From: Bacteroidaceae bacterium | GTDB lineage: Bacteria > Bacteroidota > Bacteroidia > Bacteroidales > Bacteroidaceae | Direction of reading: 5' to 3' | Length of the DNA stretch: 36,471 nucleotides | NCBI GenBank assembly: GCA_023227685.1 | Contig: JALNVG010000002.1 | Location: 1-36,471, forward strand | Shown: piece after piece, positions 34,746-36,471 of the stretch | Position numbering within the stretch: the stretch's first letter is position 1 | Layout: every line of letters starts with the position of its first letter | Notes under the pieces: model-generated | Database searches by the model: none | Seen by the model: only the letters and a program-made list of their open reading frames with translations | Told to the model about the DNA's origin: nothing | Program-made: the position numbers and the translations under genes

Positions 34746-35939
34746 ATGAGGAAATTATTACTACTTGCCACATGCGTCATTCTAAGCATGAATCTATCGG
34801 CAAAAAATGAAAAAACGAAAAAAGCAGATGAAGGTTTTGTTTTCACAACAATTAAAGCAAATCCAATCACGTCCGTCAAAAATCAAAACAGATCAGGTAC
34901 ATGCTGGTGCTTTTCAACGCTAGGATTTCTGGAATCCGAACTTTTGAAAGCAGGAAAAGGAGAATATGACTTATCCGAAATGTTTGTTGTTCATAAAACA
35001 ATGGAAGATCGCGCAAAAAATTACGTACGCTATCATGGCGACAACTCTTTCGCAGCCGGCGGTAGTTTTTATGATGTGATGTATTGCATGAATAATTACG
35101 GATTAGTACCACAAGAAGTAATGCCCGGCATCATGTACGGTGATACCCTTCCCAATCACGGAGAGCTTGACGCTGTAGCCGAAGCCTATACCAAAGCCAT
35201 TGCCAAAAGTAATTTCAAAAAATTGACCCCGGTATGGGAAAAAGGCTTATGCAGTATCTACGACACTTATCTTGGCAAATGTCCAACAAAATTCACATAC
35301 AAAGATGTAGAATATACTCCTCAGTCTTTTGCCCAATCACTCGGATTGAATCCTGATGATTATGTTTCACTAACCTCATATACTCATCATCCATTTTATA
35401 CTAAATTTTCTATTGAGGTACAAGATAACTGGAGAAACGCAGAATCTTATAATCTTCCATTGGATGAGTTAATGAAAGTCATGGATTATGCCGTTAACAA
35501 TGGTTACACATTTGCTTGGGGAAGTGACGTCAGCGAAGACGGATTCACCCGCGACGGTATCGCAGTAATGCCTGAAGAAAAAGATGGTGCTGAAATTACG
35601 GGAACCGATATGGCCAAATGGACGAAAATGACTAAGAAAGATAAAGATAAAGAATTGACATCCAGACCTCTTCCCGAAATAAAAGTCACTCAAGAAATGC
35701 GCCAAAAAGCCTTCGACGACTGGGAAACAACAGATGACCACGGAATGCAAATCTTTGGCATAGCCAAAGATCAAAAGGGCAAACCTTACTTTATGGTTAA
35801 GAATTCATGGGGAACATCAAGCAAATATAAAGGTATTTGGTACGCCTCAAATGCTTTTGTTGCTTACAAAACAATGAATATCCTTATCAATAAGAATGCC
35901 ATTCCTAATGATATCCGCCAAAAATTGGGAATCAATTAA
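34746..35939 (+). CDS. Exported C1 (bleomycin hydrolase-type) cysteine peptidase
   Basis: A 397-residue papain-fold peptidase with an N-terminal signal (MRKLLLLATCVILSMNLSAK). The catalytic triad is in place: Cys53 in RSGTCWCFS, His332 in DDHGMQ and Asn353 in VKNSWG, with Gln47 or a nearby residue in the QN motif as oxyanion helper. The long insert (about 90-300) and spacing are those of the bleomycin hydrolase/aminopeptidase C group, here somewhat shorter than the usual 440-480. Cytosolic relatives lack a signal, so this form should act in the periplasm or at the surface. It is 28 bp after the barrel gene; a terminator follows at 35977-36016. Confidence 0.88.
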   Translation: MRKLLLLATCVILSMNLSAKNEKTKKADEGFVFTTIKANPITSVKNQNRSGTCWCFSTLGFLESELLKAGKGEYDLSEMFVVHKTMEDRAKNYVRYHGDNSFAAGGSFYDVMYCMNNYGLVPQEVMPGIMYGDTLPNHGELDAVAEAYTKAIAKSNFKKLTPVWEKGLCSIYDTYLGKCPTKFTYKDVEYTPQSFAQSLGLNPDDYVSLTSYTHHPFYTKFSIEVQDNWRNAESYNLPLDELMKVMDYAVNNGYTFAWGSDVSEDGFTRDGIAVMPEEKDGAEITGTDMAKWTKMTKKDKDKELTSRPLPEIKVTQEMRQKAFDDWETTDDHGMQIFGIAKDQKGKPYFMVKNSWGTSSKYKGIWYASNAFVAYKTMNILINKNAIPNDIRQKLGIN

Positions 35940-35976
35940 AAATCACTATTTGAAATTTCGAAATTGATTATAGATT

Positions 35977-36016
35977 AAAAAAGGAAGCTTCTCCATTGGA
36001 GGAGACTTCCTTTTTT
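35977..36016 (+). terminator. Bidirectional terminator after the C1 peptidase gene
   Basis: AAAAAAGGAAG (35977-35987) pairs with CTTCCTTTTTT (36006-36016). After a two-base bulge, TCTCC pairs with GGAGA. A and T runs on both sides allow termination from the plus-strand operon and the minus-strand LytTR gene. Confidence 0.83.
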
Positions 36017-36060
36017 CCATGATAAATATTTGACATAAAAAAGAACTTTACATATATTGA

Positions 36061-36471
36061 TCAAGAAATACTCATCTTTTCCAAATAATCTAAGAACTTA
36101 TCTTTATAGCTATCTCCTACCGGAATATAAACTTCGTCACTATAAAGTATACGCATACGCGACACAGCAATCATCTTACGCAAATTTACGATATAAGAAC
36201 GATGCACACGCATAAAATAGCTCTTCGGCAATCGCGCCTCAAGTTTTTGCATACTCACAAGAGTGATAATCGATTTCTTCTCACCCTCCACAAATATACG
36301 CACATATTCACTCATGCTTTCTATATATTTGATTTTATCCACATCAATGCGAACAACCTTATAATCACTCTTTACAAAGAGTACCCCATCCTTGACCTTT
36401 GAATCCTCGGATATAATTTCACCTTCTTTCGCCATCTGAATATATTCATGCTGCTTTCTTGCCTTTTCTGA
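36061..36471 (-). CDS. LytTR-type response regulator, C-terminal part (5' end outside window)
   Basis: The frame is open to the right edge, so the ATG at 36435 is likely internal and this is the end of a longer gene. The visible 136 residues contain a linker (KARKQHEYIQMAKEGE) and a full LytTR DNA-binding domain: FVKSDYKVVRIDVDKIKYIES, EYVRIFV, LEARLPKSYFMRVHRSYIVNL and GDSYKDKFLDYL. In most Bacteroidetes such a domain follows a CheY-like receiver paired with a membrane histidine kinase encoded upstream. It could regulate nearby envelope genes, but no LytTR binding repeat was seen here. Confidence 0.9.
   Translation of the reverse strand, partial: SEKARKQHEYIQMAKEGEIISEDSKVKDGVLFVKSDYKVVRIDVDKIKYIESMSEYVRIFVEGEKKSIITLVSMQKLEARLPKSYFMRVHRSYIVNLRKMIAVSRMRILYSDEVYIPVGDSYKDKFLDYLEKMSIS

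Noticed and set aside
35469..35774. Minus-strand 101-residue frame opposite the C1 peptidase
   Set aside because: It is the complement of conserved peptidase sequence, including the catalytic His region, and looks like a by-product of codon use.

Overview
The window looks like a chromosomal segment of a Bacteroidales bacterium, Bacteroides-like and probably a gut or sediment anaerobe. Five things point there: several families essentially confined to Bacteroidetes (DUF4924, DUF4907, DUF4270, the HU-related DNA-binding type); -7 promoter boxes of the Bacteroides form TAnnTTTG in front of many genes; weak or absent Shine-Dalgarno sequences; fermentative enzymes (pyruvate:ferredoxin oxidoreductase, a Na+-pumping biotin decarboxylase); and AT-rich intergenic DNA. 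I see no rRNA, tRNA, prophage, transposase or CRISPR array, so most of it reads as core chromosome.

Layout. 1-2204 (+): tail of a polyferredoxin, an exported aldo/keto reductase with two 4Fe-4S motifs, and a DUF1893 protein, tightly packed as one redox operon. 2217-2831 (-): an HU-type protein with a C-terminal winged-helix-like extension, followed by a gene-free stretch carrying four 22-bp tandem units inside a 19-bp perfect inverted repeat. 3299-6682 (-): oadG-oadA-oadB, a biotin-dependent Na+-translocating decarboxylase. 6988-9850 (-): LysE-type exporter, DUF4924 protein and release factor 3. 10073-13774 (+): purL, ended by a terminator just before a pair of half-length CHR transporters (13897-15105). 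15131-22951: two GHL10 (family 10-like) glycosidase paralogues flanking uvrA and a cstA/small membrane protein pair. 22896-25436: an ATP-grasp-like protein and an AAA_14-type ATPase transcribed divergently. 25464-29275: nifJ and a 62-residue membrane protein between two strong hairpins. 29557-30432: an aldose 1-epimerase-like protein. 30456-35939: a divergent envelope locus (DUF4907 and a kelch lipoprotein on the minus strand; DUF4270 lipoprotein, outer-membrane barrel and exported C1 peptidase on the plus strand). 36061 to the end (-): C-terminal LytTR part of a response regulator.

How it fits together. nifJ feeds reduced ferredoxin and acetyl-CoA into fermentation; the Oad complex would turn a decarboxylation into a Na+ gradient; the ferredoxin/AKR/DUF1893 operon looks like an electron-transfer side module of unknown substrate. 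purL, uvrA and prfC are housekeeping genes. The least described parts are the DUF4270/kelch/DUF4907/barrel/C1-peptidase locus, the HU-winged-helix fusion beside the 22-bp repeats, and the ATP-grasp/ATPase divergent pair. All assignments come from reading motifs by eye; no database search was run.
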